Below, one piece after another: positions 48,174-60,300 of a DNA stretch of 64,000 bases. The notes beneath the pieces were generated by a model. The model saw nothing but the letters and a program-made list of their open reading frames with translations. It did no database searches and was not told where the DNA came from. The stretch's first letter is position 1, and each line of letters opens with the position of its first letter. Made by a program: the position numbers and the translations under genes. Origin of the DNA: Mantis religiosa (taxonomy: Eukaryota > Arthropoda > Insecta > Mantodea > Mantidae); assembly GCA_030765055.1 (NCBI GenBank), contig CM060953.1, positions 105,299,424-105,363,423 of the forward strand. The letters are read 5' to 3'.

Positions 48174-49408
48174 AGGCCGAATATGTGCAACTGTGAGATC
48201 TGGAATATTAGCTGTTATGGGCGCGACGGATCGCTGACGGCGCGTCCATTGCCCGTTTGGGGGACTTTGTCAAAGCCTGGAATTTATGGCTGTATGACTT
48301 TGTCGGTGGCATACAAAACAAACAGGTCGCCCATCAGCTGTTCAATTGTTTGTTTCCCATCTGATCTTTAGTTTAGTCTCTGGAAATAATTAGTTTTGGG
48401 CGATCTGTAAGAGCCACGAGTAAAGTAATTACCGGGTGTAGTACCGCGAGCGCGTCTCGGGGTCATTGTTCCAGGCACACGATATGATGTACTAGGTCTA
48501 TTACTGTGTGAAAATTGAAGTTTTTGTATCTGTTTTTGTAAAGATTGTACGGCTTGAATCAGGGTGTCAATAGGATCTGATGAACTGGTATCGTTAATGC
48601 CCGAAACAGGCCTCGGTGTTGGGCTGTACATTAAGTCAACTCATTGTCCAGCCAGATTTCTAGCTGTTTCTACTCTACGTAGAAAAATGGTTAATTCGTC
48701 TATGGTTTGGGGGCTTGCTGGCAGCACTTGTTCCAGCAAGGACAGTTTAAGACCACGGGTAACGTGCTTTATGCGTTCACGTTCAGTAATATTCCGGTTT
48801 ACTTGGTCACAAAGGGCTGGAATATCGTAAATGTATTGCTCTGTAGGCTCGGCCAGATCTTGGACTCTTTGCCGAAGCCGACATTCTAAAACGTCCTCGT
48901 GCGCTACAGCAACGAATGCGTGTTGTAAATCAATCTTTAAGTCGGACCATGTGTGGTGTCTATGTCGATGGGCAAAGGTTTTGAACCAGTTAGGTGCTGC
49001 TTCACGCAGGTAGCAGGGTAAATACTTTGCTTTGGCATGGTCATCCCAGCCATTGGCTGCTGTTATAGTGTCAAAATTATGTAAATAAGCAAAAATACAT
49101 TGTCGTGGTCTTCCCTTAAAAACACCGGGGTCAATGACCCGGCGCGCAAACGGCATTATTGATAATCTGGAAGACTTAGTGTTTAAGTCCTCACGAGTTG
49201 AGGGGTCGACCGGAGGTACTGAAGTGGTCATGACGTCCTCGTCTAATGCCGAAGTAGAGGATGAATTTGAAAGAATGGGAGAGGTCTGTAATTTAGGAGC
49301 AGTTTCAGTTAAGTCTCCTACGCTTAAACTTCTTGGTTTATCAACGAGGTATTGGATAGGTTGTAACTTTCGCAGTCGACGACTACTTCTTCGGTTCATT
49401 TTTTGCAT
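48174..49408 (-). pseudogene. Gypsy-B gag, nearly open
   Basis: From 49408 an open frame of 255 codons has a basic N-terminus (MQKMNRRSSRRLRKLQPIQY), a Ser/Thr-rich segment and a capsid-like domain (FAYLHNFDTITAANGWDD and YLREAAPNWFKTF). It is followed by LRQRVQDLAEPTEQYIYDI. One in-frame TGA (48641-48643) interrupts it. The same frame then continues to 48368 with a Gln-rich and Arg/Gly-rich tail. A zinc knuckle remnant (CFVCHRQSHTAIN, about 48280-48318) lies in another frame, with its last Cys changed to Ser. It is the best-kept gene of Gypsy-B. Confidence 0.82.
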
Positions 49409-50160
49409 AGATTTCTAAAGGTCTATAACATCCAAGAAAACTACTTCAATATCGTCAACAGCTAAGGCATATGTTTGAACTGAGTTATTTAATGATAATT
49501 GATGTTCCTTAATGAGCTTACGAATTTCCTGACTTACGGAGCTATCACTTGGGAACTTAGAGGACACATCCGTATAAGGATGATTAACCCGAAAAAACTA
49601 TTAAAACCAAAAGTAATGCAAATTGCAATAACAAAAACAATTAACATATGTGACAATACAAAATAACATACAATTATTACAGCATATGAATAAAAATACA
49701 ACAATAATGCACCATTATAAAAGGTATGTGTTAATATTCTATACACATGCTGGGAAGAAAACAAGATTAACATACACTGCTGAAATTAAGGTACTATTAT
49801 GCTTGAAAATACCACAAACAAGGCCAAATGTCTGAATCTAACGTTTGCATAAAGAAAAATTCTGATATTTGGAATTACAGCAGTGAATGTTTTAACACTA
49901 TCTGTTAGGTTTAGCATTACAGAAGTATTTGTATCTTATATGTGACAAAAATAACTAAATATAGAGTGAAATTTTTAAAATTTAATCATCCGAAACAATT
50001 ATGATAACTTAGGATCAAAAGTTATGGAACTGCATATACCGGGGGGTGAAAACATAATTTTCAACAAAAGGAAAAAAAAAATGGAGTTTGGTACCTTAGC
50101 CACCTTTTAAGTTAAAACCTACAAGGTACAGGGATCGTTATCTAAATTTGCAAACGCAAA
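49409..50160 (-). other. Gypsy-B leader between primer site and gag
   Basis: A+T-rich, about 750 bp, with no open frame of note. It is long for a leader and may include insertions. Confidence 0.5.
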
Positions 50161-50176
50161 CCCCGGCACTCCGCCA
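50161..50176 (-). promoter_or_regulatory. Candidate primer binding site of Gypsy-B
   Basis: Two bases after the 5' LTR the minus strand reads TGGCGGAGTGCCGGGG, starting with TGG as expected for a CCA-ended tRNA. I cannot assign the tRNA. Confidence 0.5.
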
Positions 50177-50178
50177 TA

Positions 50179-51038
50179 TGTTACATGTCGGTTTTGGGGG
50201 GGGGGGGGTGAGTTGATAGGAATTGCGAGAAGTTTAAAAGGTAAGGGGTGTTAACCTTTAACCTCATGTAACTGGGAGCATAGCTATGGATAAGGTGGAG
50301 CAGAACAAACCATCTAATTCAAAATGGGCTGAAAAACTGTATTTCAGAGATGCCTAGCACTTCTGCAGGGCACTTCTTGGATCTGGATGAGATCAGGGTC
50401 GCCTTTATAACATTTAAATACATAATAACATAGTGCAACTATACCTTTAGAGATGCGTTGTTTATATGGCTGAACCTTTGCGACTGGCAAGAGATGTACG
50501 GCCTGTTACTCCCTGTTAGCGATCTTACTCGTAGCAGCACTTTAAAATAAACTATTGTTAATCTTTACAGAGCCCATCGGCAAGTCCCCTCGCAAATCTG
50601 TCAAGTCCCGCGGGTACTAAATCAACCAAGCTAAAATAGAGGTCCTACCATAAAGCCAACTCAGCGATTCCCGCGATAACTGCTAATTTTTTCCCAACTA
50701 TTGCACCATATTGTGAAATCATTGTTTACATCACTGAGGACATGTTTAGACCTATTACTGACCACCTAAGCATTATTTGCGTTGATCAGCAGGATGTGTG
50801 ATTCATTGTTTACAACATGGAGAACAAGTTGAGGCCTGTCACTGGCCACATGTGCATTATTTCCCTTGACCAGCAGGATGTATGTTTCACCATTCCAAAG
50901 TACCTGTTTTGCCAGTCAGCAGAATTTGCGTTTAATAATAAGCAAATGGCTTTGCCCAAACTCAAGACATCGGAAATAATTGTTACAAAATAATGATTAC
51001 AGTAATTTCCAGATCTTGCTCAGCCTATACACGCAACA
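50179..51038 (-). repeat. Gypsy-B 5' LTR
   Basis: About 860 bp. The minus strand starts TGTTGCG and ends ATGTAACA, giving TGTT/AACA inverted tips. The inner 70 bp match the 3' LTR remnant at 38215-38276. The outer border is inferred from the tips and the ATAT flanks. It contains an imperfect 84-bp duplication (50715-50884). Confidence 0.6.
50715..50884. repeat. Imperfect 84-bp tandem duplication
   Basis: Two diverged units, each with cattgtttaca near the start and cagcaggatgt near the end, inside the Gypsy-B LTR. Confidence 0.75.
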
Positions 51039-51041
51039 ATA

Positions 51042-51355
<314 letters not shown>

Positions 51356-52620
51356 TCAAATTCTCAAATATAAAAGTTCTTCTGTTGTCGCGAAGTATGG
51401 CTTTGTACTGAGTGAATGATTGTTCAACTTCACAGGAAGTAATGGGTGCATATTTAAACTTACACAGTATTCTGCTGTGTACTCAATTTCCAAGTCTTCG
51501 GCCCCACCTCTGTTAATAGCACTGAATTTCTTGAATCCTGTGGTTTTCTTCAGAACGGATGAGAGTTCATCCTTCACTGCAGCTCCAACCGGCCCTTGTA
51601 CACTTTCCAGAGAAATGACCACAGAATAAACAGCATCAAGGCTCTCGGAGAGTTTAGACGATGATGCCTCCAACGATATAATGATAATGCATTAATGGGA
51701 AAAGTTGCACTGAATGTAGGCAACATAATTTTTAAGTTTCACATCACTGAATGATTCCTTAGCTGATTTAACAGAATCTGCATCTTTTTAATCAAAATGC
51801 TAGAGAACTTGTTCCACAGAATCAAAATCCTTCGCGTAACAGCCTACAGCATTAATCCAGCTTCACCACCACGTGAAGGCTGGCTGAGAATGGAAGGGAG
51901 TCTCAGGAAACGTTTGAATTTATCAACTTTTTTGTAAGCCTTTAAAACACTTTCTTTGTATTCGAAATGAGTGTGTCAACATTAAAACATTCAGAAATAA
52001 CTACTTCTGCTATGCGATGGAATGCATGGACAAGATATTTGACATGTAACATTTTAGGTTATTATAGGATATAAAACACCACAAAAGTCCCATTGCATCA
52101 TTAAATAGTTTAGCAATACGTTGATGATTGCATTTTGGTAACACCTCACAAGTTAACAACAAAGGCGTACTCGATTAACTATCTTCCAACACGCCCAATA
52201 TAACATTTCCAATATTTCTTCCCTGTGCAACAGTTGTCAATTGAGACCCAAATGGGATCATGAACACACATTTCCAAACGAATAGGGTTTATTGCTGGGA
52301 TATTTTAATCAGTGACATTTTTCTTTCTGACTGTAGTTTCATCTTGCACAGTTTCCTGGTGTATTTATCAAGAAATTCACGTAATACTGGAGTTTTTAAC
52401 TTAGAGATAGGGATATCAGGGCAAACCATAGTACGGCAAAGATCACTTGCAAACTCATATTTCTGAGATCCTGGACGTTTCTGAGCTTGAGGTTCTATAA
52501 CAACTGCTTTTGGGACGTGGTCTTCGAAGCACGGGCCTGATGACGTGACGTGTATAAATGTTGCAACACTTGAAAATGTAGAGAACAGAAAACATTCTTC
52601 TTGCAGACCAGGCAAAAAAT
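51356..52620 (-). pseudogene. CGGBP1-like / hAT-type transposase relic
   Basis: The N-terminal region (52289-52615) contains YEFASDLCRTMVCPDIPISK and LKTPVLREFLDKYTRKL, matching the conserved FxxDLCxxxxxxdIPlxKL...FLekYTg pattern of this insect-abundant protein group. The middle is broken. Around 52250 the minus strand gives IWVSID (first catalytic Asp region), and around 52100 IAKLFNDAMGLLW. The C-terminal region (51356-51673) has SLDAVYSVVISLESVQGPVG and LSSVLKKTTGFKKFSAIN, typical of the tail. Multiple frameshifts and stops. I could not find terminal repeats. Confidence 0.68.
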
Positions 52621-54039
52621 GACCTTTCGTCTGTTAAAAAATGTTAAATTCCTCTGTGTAATGCATTAAATTTACACAGAGCGAGGCTTTTTCCTTCAGA
52701 ATTTTTACTACAATGAAAAGTTCAATCTACAGATGCCGGTCAACTGCAGCTATTTTCCCGTATGATGCCTTGACTTGGACACGCAGTGATAAGGTGCGCA
52801 TCACGTGGACGACGGGCACGCAGTGGTAAGGTGCTAATCACGAGACCAGACAGACCGATTGTCTACTGCTATCTGTATACTTCTAGTAAAAACACGCATA
52901 TTAAAACGAATAAAATTGCAACAAAGCTTGAAAATATCAATAAATGTGTAAAAATATGTACTGACAAATAAAATATATGAGAATATGTATTTAAGGGCAA
53001 AATATGCAAATATATGTACTTTCATGTATTTACATAACTATCCGGGCCCTAATTATGACATACACCACAGTTATGGGAAGTAATAAGGGTTGAGGAGTAT
53101 CTTATCCCTCATGACTGAAGAGAGGTATGGGATGACCATTCAAGCGTATGCTATGTTACAAACGAAACGCGAGGTTCTGGTTGGTTTTCTATATTAATGG
53201 CGACAGGAGTAGAATTTGGTAATTTTCGCAAAAACTTAATTGGAATTCCGTTTCGTGAGTTTAGCTTTATAAACTTCGCTGGATATATAAAAACAAGCAG
53301 CTGAAAGATAAACTACTTTAGTTATTATTGGACACTTTAATTAATTGTCTTTAAACCTTTCGCCGTCCGTTCTTATCAGGTTACAGAATAGAAACGTCTA
53401 GGTAAATAGAAGCTTCCAAGAACATATTTAAGTCCATAACAGGCCCACATAAATTTCATCACAAAATCCGATTCTTCAATATGCAGTGAGGCATTGTTAA
53501 TTAGCGTAGAAAATTGGAATTTAGGGCTCTTTGTATTGTAAAGGACAGGAGGGCAAGACATTGTCGAAGCCTATCGAAATCAACATCCAACTCAATTGGG
53601 GAGATAAGCACAGATAACTAGGCGCAGTCACGGTCTTGCCAAGGGTAAACAACAGAAGCTCTTCGACAGATAACCAGAATCTTCAGGAAGACATCACTCT
53701 CTCCGTTTCCATAACGTTGTGGAATGCTGTGGGGAAAATTCCTGTGGTTAAAATAAACTTGTTTGTGAGTAAGGGCTTTAAGGAGAAATTGACTTGATGA
53801 GTGCTTTTCTGGGGTGACGTAAAGTGAGTCTTCCGTGTAATGTTGTGAGGTATATTGCAAGTACAGTGAGTGCTGTTGCGATAACTTCTGATAACTGCTG
53901 TCTTCGTGGATTACCTGGTACATCGCGAAGTAGAGTGAAGTGTCAGCGATAACAAAGTGAATTGAAATTTCAATCTGAATTGGTTTAATCAGGGAAATGG
54001 CAGTGAAAGCTGAGTGAGTTTAAGGTGAGAGCTGGGCAA
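52621..54039. other. No gene recognised
   Basis: A+T-rich. Near 53615 there is ggcgcagtcacgg, which resembles a retroelement primer site, ahead of the gag relic below. The minus frame at 53618-53923 is unrecognised. Confidence 0.45.
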
Positions 54040-55060
54040 ATTCATTTTTTGTCCGAGTAAGGTATGAAGAAAAGGCCTAAAACGTTTTGGCTATAATTGA
54101 GAAGTTGAAGACAAAAAAGCCGTTCGGAATGAAGAAAATAAGGAGTACAATTGCAGTTAAATTCAGGAATCGTTATGTTGCAAATTGATAGGAACATTGA
54201 CAAGGAAGAAATAAAGGACATTGAAAAAATAAAATGCCAGCTATACTGTGACTTGAGAATGAAATGGATAAAAAGGAATCCAATATCATGTTTGACTTAA
54301 AATATGGGATAAATGCGAGAGCAAGCATTCGAAGGGTGGCATTGCACAAAAAGAAAATATTTAGAATACGTAAATCTAATAGGGAAAATAAAACTTTTCC
54401 TATACAAAAATTATAAAGGAGTCAACACCATTTGGGAAATTGTTACAAAAGTTGGCAGTTAGCGCCGCAACTTACAAGCAAAAAGCATTTTCCAAGTTAT
54501 GGAAGAGTTGAAAACCGTGAGGCTATCTGTTATAAAACTATGAAACCTCCGCAAATTGACGGAATTTCGTAAAGGGCGATGATTTAGACACAGCTTGAGA
54601 GGGCTGCTATCCATTATGGATGAATATTGACGGAGAAAATGACACAGATTTTGGGTGCTCTGAAAAGGCAGGTAGCTGAGATATTCGAGCATTCCCCTCC
54701 GGAGGATACCAAAATATAGATGATGTGCTATAGAGAGCATAGCTTGATCGTTACCTTTGGGCCCAGTAGAGGACCAGAGTGAAGAAGGAACGGTGTGAAC
54801 ATACAAGAGTTCGCCATGGAGATGGAGTGGTTGGTATAGGAACTCTAGTAGATTTATCACCAAACTATATCAAAGAAGCAGTAGTCAACGCATCCATCAG
54901 TGAGGTAAGAGTCCAGGTGGTAAAACAGAAGTTTCTACAAGCAGAACACCTAACGTCAAAAATTATCCTGGACTGCCATTCACATTGGAGTGGCAAAGAT
55001 AATCTGCTTGTCGGTTTTACATAAAGTCTGAACACTTAAGGGCACACTACAAGCGATCAG
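54040..55060 (+). pseudogene. Retroelement gag relic (weak)
   Basis: Shifting plus-strand frames give a Lys/Glu-rich coiled-coil-like part near 54190-54280 (NIDKEEIKDIEKIKCQLYCD). Around 54780-54840 they give NIQEFAMEMEWLV, which resembles the ETLQExAxxIERLVxLAYP pattern of Ty3/gypsy gag proteins. A short zinc-knuckle-like region is not found. Many stops. It may be the 5' part of another old gypsy, but no LTR pair was found. Confidence 0.4.
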
Positions 55061-56514
55061 AAGTGCCTATGAGCCGACTAGAATAGGTCCACATTGCCGC
55101 CGGCTTCACCTTGGAGCACCGAGCGGAAGGACATGATTTTGGCGCAGACGCACCGTCACGAAGAGTGTTTTAAACAAACTGCATTCAATGAGTGAAGATT
55201 AAAGAATTGAAGCGGTTGCAGCCTTAATTCCAGCAAATGTGCAACCTGTGTTTATTTATAGTTAGGAGTACTCGAGGAGAGAGAACTGCTAATCATATTT
55301 AAGACCCATCCTGAAGGTTAAGAAATCTAGTGTGTGACTAGCAGGGGCGGATTCACTCCCGCAGGATTTATCAGTGAGAGCTACTAGGCGCAATAACATT
55401 CTGCAACGGACAGTAATTTCACCCCGTTACAAATCGGGGTTTACTGTAATGTGACGAAAACCAGAGTGGCGCCAACAAAACATCTGAGCGACATGCCGTG
55501 AGTTCTATCATGCAAAAGAAACAGAGTCCAAAGTATGGTGCCGAGTTACTAACGCAGTGCCGGATTTCTGGAGGGTGACTTCTGTGGCTTATTGTTTCAC
55601 TAGCAATTTTATTGACAGGAAGTCAAGCTTAAAGAAGCTTGGTGAAGCTTAAAGATATCTAGGACGATCGACATAACGTTTCATTAAACCACATATGGTT
55701 ATATTAACTTGCAGTAGGAGAGACGTCACTCCCAGGAAAATCTGATAGTGGTTTGTTTTGTTCGCTTGCTGAGTAATGCGGATTGAATTGCTTTGAGGAG
55801 GAATCAGTGTGACGGGCATCTATGAGCTTATCGGATGACAGACTTGAACAGTTAGATATAATCCACCGTGTTCACCAGTAAGTGACTCAGAGAGACACTT
55901 CTAATGCGGAATAAAGTGCCTTCTCCAAGTAAAGTTTTAAAATCAGGGGGAACTTGCAATGATGCTACACCAGAAATTAACGAACCCTTGTGTTCCAATT
56001 GTTAGAGACAGACGAAAAGGAAAGTGCATATTATTTACATCACTACTTGATGACACTGAGAACTTACATTAGTGGAATGACACAACTGAACAAAAGCTGG
56101 GATTAACACTCTTAATGCATTTAAAACTTTCTTTTCCGATTAAGAGAAATCTGAGCGTCCAAACTGAGTGTATTTATACTGTTACAAGTATAACCCTTAT
56201 TCTTTACACTGTTTTTTTTTTTATCTAGAGACGTTTAGTAGGTACAAGATATCATTGAAGTGCACTCTCCTTTTGAGATAAAAAGCTAATTACAATCTTA
56301 CTCTATTAACCTCTACAAATAATTAGCTGGTGTACTTTTTAAAGTGATATTTCTTAAATTCTGGCATATATAAATGTTTATACCAGCTAGTACAACCCCA
56401 TACTGGCAAAACTGCAGAAGGGCTTTTCTTAGCGGAAACTAAAACGTCCCATTTCAGGGGACGGCATTACCAGGAGCATTCTTTTCCTTGTCTTGCGGTG
56501 CCGAAACAGCTGTC
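55061..56514. other. No gene recognised
   Basis: Includes a short palindrome-like stretch near 55415-55445 (cagtaa...ttactg, 20 bp apart). Nothing else recognised. Confidence 0.5.
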
Positions 56515-56750
56515 GATATGTGACGCTGAGAGAAATTAGCGGATGAAGTTTGTAATAAAATCAGAAGTTCAGTGAACTGTGGAGAAAGGAAACTCCATGG
56601 ATAAAACAAAGTATATCCTAGCCCAGTGACATGGAGAAACTTCCAAGGAAACTTAAGGAACAGAAAGACTGACTGCGGGGATCGAACCCATGACAACCGA
56701 AATATCATCGCCTACGCCACCACTGTGCTATCGCCTGTGCCAGCACACTT
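56515..56750 (-). mobile_element. tRNA-derived SINE (minus strand)
   Basis: On the minus strand from 56730: box A-like tagcacagtggtggcgtagg, then a near-perfect box B, gggttcgatccccgcag (56674-56690 region), then an A+T-rich body. The box B is the best in the window. The body differs from the SINEs at 7198 and 61440. It is not a tRNA gene because no cloverleaf 3' arm follows. Confidence 0.7.
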
Positions 56751-57089
56751 CAAAACGAGTAAAAAGCAAGCCTACCTGCTTTTAAAACTTCTCTGGGATT
56801 GGTGTGTTACACGAAGGTAAGACATTTCAGATATTTCAAATATTACAAGTAAAACAGTTTGACTATATATTATTCTAACAAAACATATGAGTTGAATTCA
56901 AGATGTAAAAGGAATTTTAATTATTAAATTAGAAAATTCCCAATATATTTACATAAATGCGCATTTGAATGTTATTTAATATATATTACAACTTGTCCAG
57001 CTTCAATCAGGAAGAAACTTACTTTTAAATGTTATTCTTATATTCTTATTATATCTTATATGATATACGAAGTAACAACATGACGTAAC

Positions 57090-57420
57090 TATGCCCGGAG
57101 AGGGCCTGAATCTACCAATCAGACAGCCGGCTTCATGGCCACATACCCAAGTCAGAGGCAGGCGGTCATCCAACCGATACGGGAAGGAGATGTAGTCAGC
57201 ATCTCGGCACCCCAAGCCGAAAGTTGGAATTCTACACCTGAGTTCGCTACTTAGTGTAGCTCCTCAATTTCCTCACGGTGCGAGTGGGTACGGGTCCTAT
57301 ACTTGGGACTTAAAATCCACATCCTTCAGAGTTGGGATCGATCCCGGGTATATTCCGGACGCATTGAATCAAATCCACTACGCCAAAGCGTAGTACTGGT
57401 ATACGAAGCAGCAAGCAATA
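57090..57420 (-). mobile_element. tRNA-related SINE (minus strand)
   Basis: On the minus strand from 57407: box A-like ttggcgtagtggatttgatt, then box B-like cgggatcgatcccaac (57338-57353), then about 250 bp of body with cttggggtgccgagatgctg and ggtatgtggccatgaag. It differs in body from the other SINEs here. Confidence 0.6.
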
Positions 57421-60064
57421 TTTAAATAAAATAGAACCATATACCTACTCTTATTTTACTTCAGAAGTATATAACACTACGCAAAAATATTTAATTATTG
57501 GTAACATACTTGAAGACATTTTCTTCTAATGCAAACTATCATTCTAAGTCCGGGAATCACTCCTGTTAGGCATTTCTTTCAGACACCTAGGAACAAAACC
57601 AAATTATACACCACTGCAGAAGAAAGCAATTTCTCCATCACCTGATGGAGCTGGTAACAAATCCAAACACTCCCGATTATGTTTGCTCTATGAGTTTAAT
57701 CCATGAGAGATTGTAGTATTACTTAACGTCTTATGTGAGATGTGCGCTTATATTCGCTTTGGTTTCATACGTTTCTCTAATGAATGGAGTCCTTTCTAGC
57801 CCTATGCCTTTAAATAGCTTGGGATTAATTCATTTATATGTTTGGATCTCGATGCTTATGTTGCTAACATTAAGCCTGGTAATACCAAGAGTAAAAGGCT
57901 AGTGCATTATTAGTTGGAAATCATCATAATATACACCACTTTTCATCGAATGTGGATATGGGTATCTACATGAGTTAGCCATTATGTTTAAAGCACAAAT
58001 TGCCGTTTAACATGCTGCAAAAACTAAAATCAACGGTGGTTTATTCACTCATGTGATCACAACACTTGCGCAATGTATTTTTTCTTCAAAATAAATCACC
58101 TGGTTCAATGTGTGCTAAGTTAGGATTTTAAATCGGTCTCCTGAAATATTAATTGTTATAGCTCGTGTTCAATTTGTCTCTCACTCTCGTCTTTAAACAC
58201 CAGCATTCTCTTTGCAGAGGAACCAGATATTTTCATGGAAATCGTATACTAAAATTGATTTCACCTTCGATATACAAACACAAAGGGATTTACGGAGAAT
58301 GCAGGAGGAGAAAGCATTCACAGTACGCGACACTGAGCAGCTCCGAAGGGATTAGGCAGGATGCTGGGGCCAATATGAGGGGCAAATTAGGAGCAAAAAG
58401 GATGAGGTAGGAGGAGGTTTAATCAACAAGTCCAGAGCCTGTAGCTCTTCACCAGTAGCATCCTTGTACGTAACTAAGCAGCCAGAAATGTCGAGGGAGT
58501 GGATTCTTCCTTGTGCTTGCTTGCACTAAAGTGCTCCTGAATCATTGACAAGCCTTTAGGACGGCGACTCTTTCTACTTATACTCCATTCTCTTTCCCAC
58601 ATTTCTTTCTGAACACTTAGTCAGCCCATAAAATTACACCGTTGGAATCATTATGTACAGATAAGCATTGCAGTTTTCTTGTATATCATTGCATCCGGAT
58701 AAAATAATGTTCTAACAATTTCTTTCCCTTCGTATCCATTTCGAAATTAATTGAGATAGCCAATTTTGTAAATTTTCGTTTTTGGAAAGACGCCAGGAAA
58801 TGTTTCCAGCAGAATATTCTGGCCAAGGCAATTAGGATTCCTGTCTTGAGATTTGGCGAAAAAAGTGGAGTTAAGGTATGTGTGTTAAGCACGTGAAAAA
58901 TTCAAACCGTGTGGAAATAACTGAGCAAGTTTCTTTTACTGCTAAAAATTCTGTACCTTCCCTTAATTATGGGATATAACCCCTTTGACGGTTAGTATAA
59001 ATTAGTTATCTAGGAAAAAGAGGACTGCGAACTTTAGCTACAGAAGATGCAATACGCACATTCTTTTGTCCGGCTAAGATGTAGCTTAGAATGTTCAATA
59101 GGAAATGTGTATGCATGTTCAAAATTATCATAAGCACATGCATTTCATTTGAAATCAAAGTTGCTGTTGTGCATGGGCAGGCTGGCAGATAGTTCCCTTC
59201 CAAATTGAAAAGGCGTGATTGTAAATTACATATTTTCAGTTTATGTTCTTTTTCTACCACGAATATAGTATATACAGAAGGAAACGGATCCAAAAGTTGG
59301 ATATTCGGAATTTACTGGAAGCACATGTTTTGAGCGTTATGAATAACAAAAGGCATTTTCATCAAAATTTATGAGTAACTTTGAATGACACATTTCAAAG
59401 AGGGAAAAGTGCCTAAATTCTAAACTTATTAAGGTTCGGCATCGACCAAGGGTTCAAGAAAATCCTCCCATCTCAAATTGCAGCTGCCATGAAAACCTAC
59501 TTCAAAGTATTTTCAAGTAATTCTTACAGCTGTAAAGATTTTTCAGAAAAAATACCTTGTGCCTATAGTGTGTCAAAGGAACACCTCCTGATAATTCTTC
59601 TCTAATATTATTAAATTAACAGCTACATTTGCTACAAATTCAACATCACTATCAGAATTATTTATGCAATAATGTATGTTAATATGTTCCCTGGTTACCG
59701 CAGTCCTAAAACTACACTAATGACAGCCAAATATCGATTATAAAATCAGTGTGGAAGGTTAATATACAATTTTAAGTATAAAATATTTTTAATAAAAGTA
59801 GGTAAGACGTTATAAAATATATGTGTCATATTCTCAAATTACAATATTCGACTGGTTAGCGAATCGACCTATGTCTTCTACCGACAATATCTTATGGAAA
59901 TTTTACACGTTACGATAATGATATCTTAAATAACTATTAGTATCTCTGTAGCCTACGGTATTCTATTTCTATACTTTAAAAGAGGCAGAGTGATTCTCAT
60001 CATACCATTGTCTGCAATATTACATGGCGAGACGAAACCTCGTCGTTAGGTTTGAAATGGAAAA
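57421..60064. other. No gene recognised (about 2.6 kb)
   Basis: A+T-rich. Short frames at 58165-58410 (plus), 58686-58892 and 59006-59293 (minus) have no recognisable domain. Confidence 0.55.
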
Positions 60065-60300
60065 CCCTGTATTAAGGTCACTATGTCCAACTGGTTTCTG
60101 ACCTACTAAACAACAACGTGGGTTCAAAACCAGCCCTAACCGATTTAAGTGAACTTAAAGGCGACAGCCTTGGGCACCAGATTTACTGGTATATGAAAGA
60201 ACACTACGAGACGAAATTCCAGCACACTCATATAGTTCTGGCATTTGTGAGCGTCACTATAAAAAAGAATTGCTGTTTTAATAATACTTATGAAAAAATC
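60065..60300 (+). mobile_element. tRNA-derived SINE (plus strand)
   Basis: A box A-like start (atgtccaactggtttctg), box B-like gtgggttcaaaaccagcc (60118-60135), then cttaaaggcgacagccttgg, agatttactggtatatgaaa and gacgaaattccagcacac. The combination aaaggcgacag...atttactgg...aaattccagcaca resembles a SINE body that I recall from polyneopteran insects. That resemblance is from memory. Confidence 0.65.

Larger units (their letters stand above)
38215..51038 (-). mobile_element. Gypsy-B: old Ty3/gypsy element split by Gypsy-A
   Basis: On the minus strand, a 5' LTR (50179-51038), primer site, gag, protease, RT/RNase H, integrase and a truncated 3' LTR occur in Ty3/gypsy order. The protease is interrupted by the plus-strand element at 41228-48015, whose TTAT duplication marks the break. 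Removing that insertion joins the protease halves in one frame. Pol has many stops and frameshifts, but gag has a single stop. It is the outermost, hence oldest, layer of this nest. Confidence 0.82.

Noticed and set aside
56660..56740. Possible tRNA gene with a near-perfect box B
   Set aside because: No full cloverleaf can be drawn, and the sequence runs on into a SINE body.
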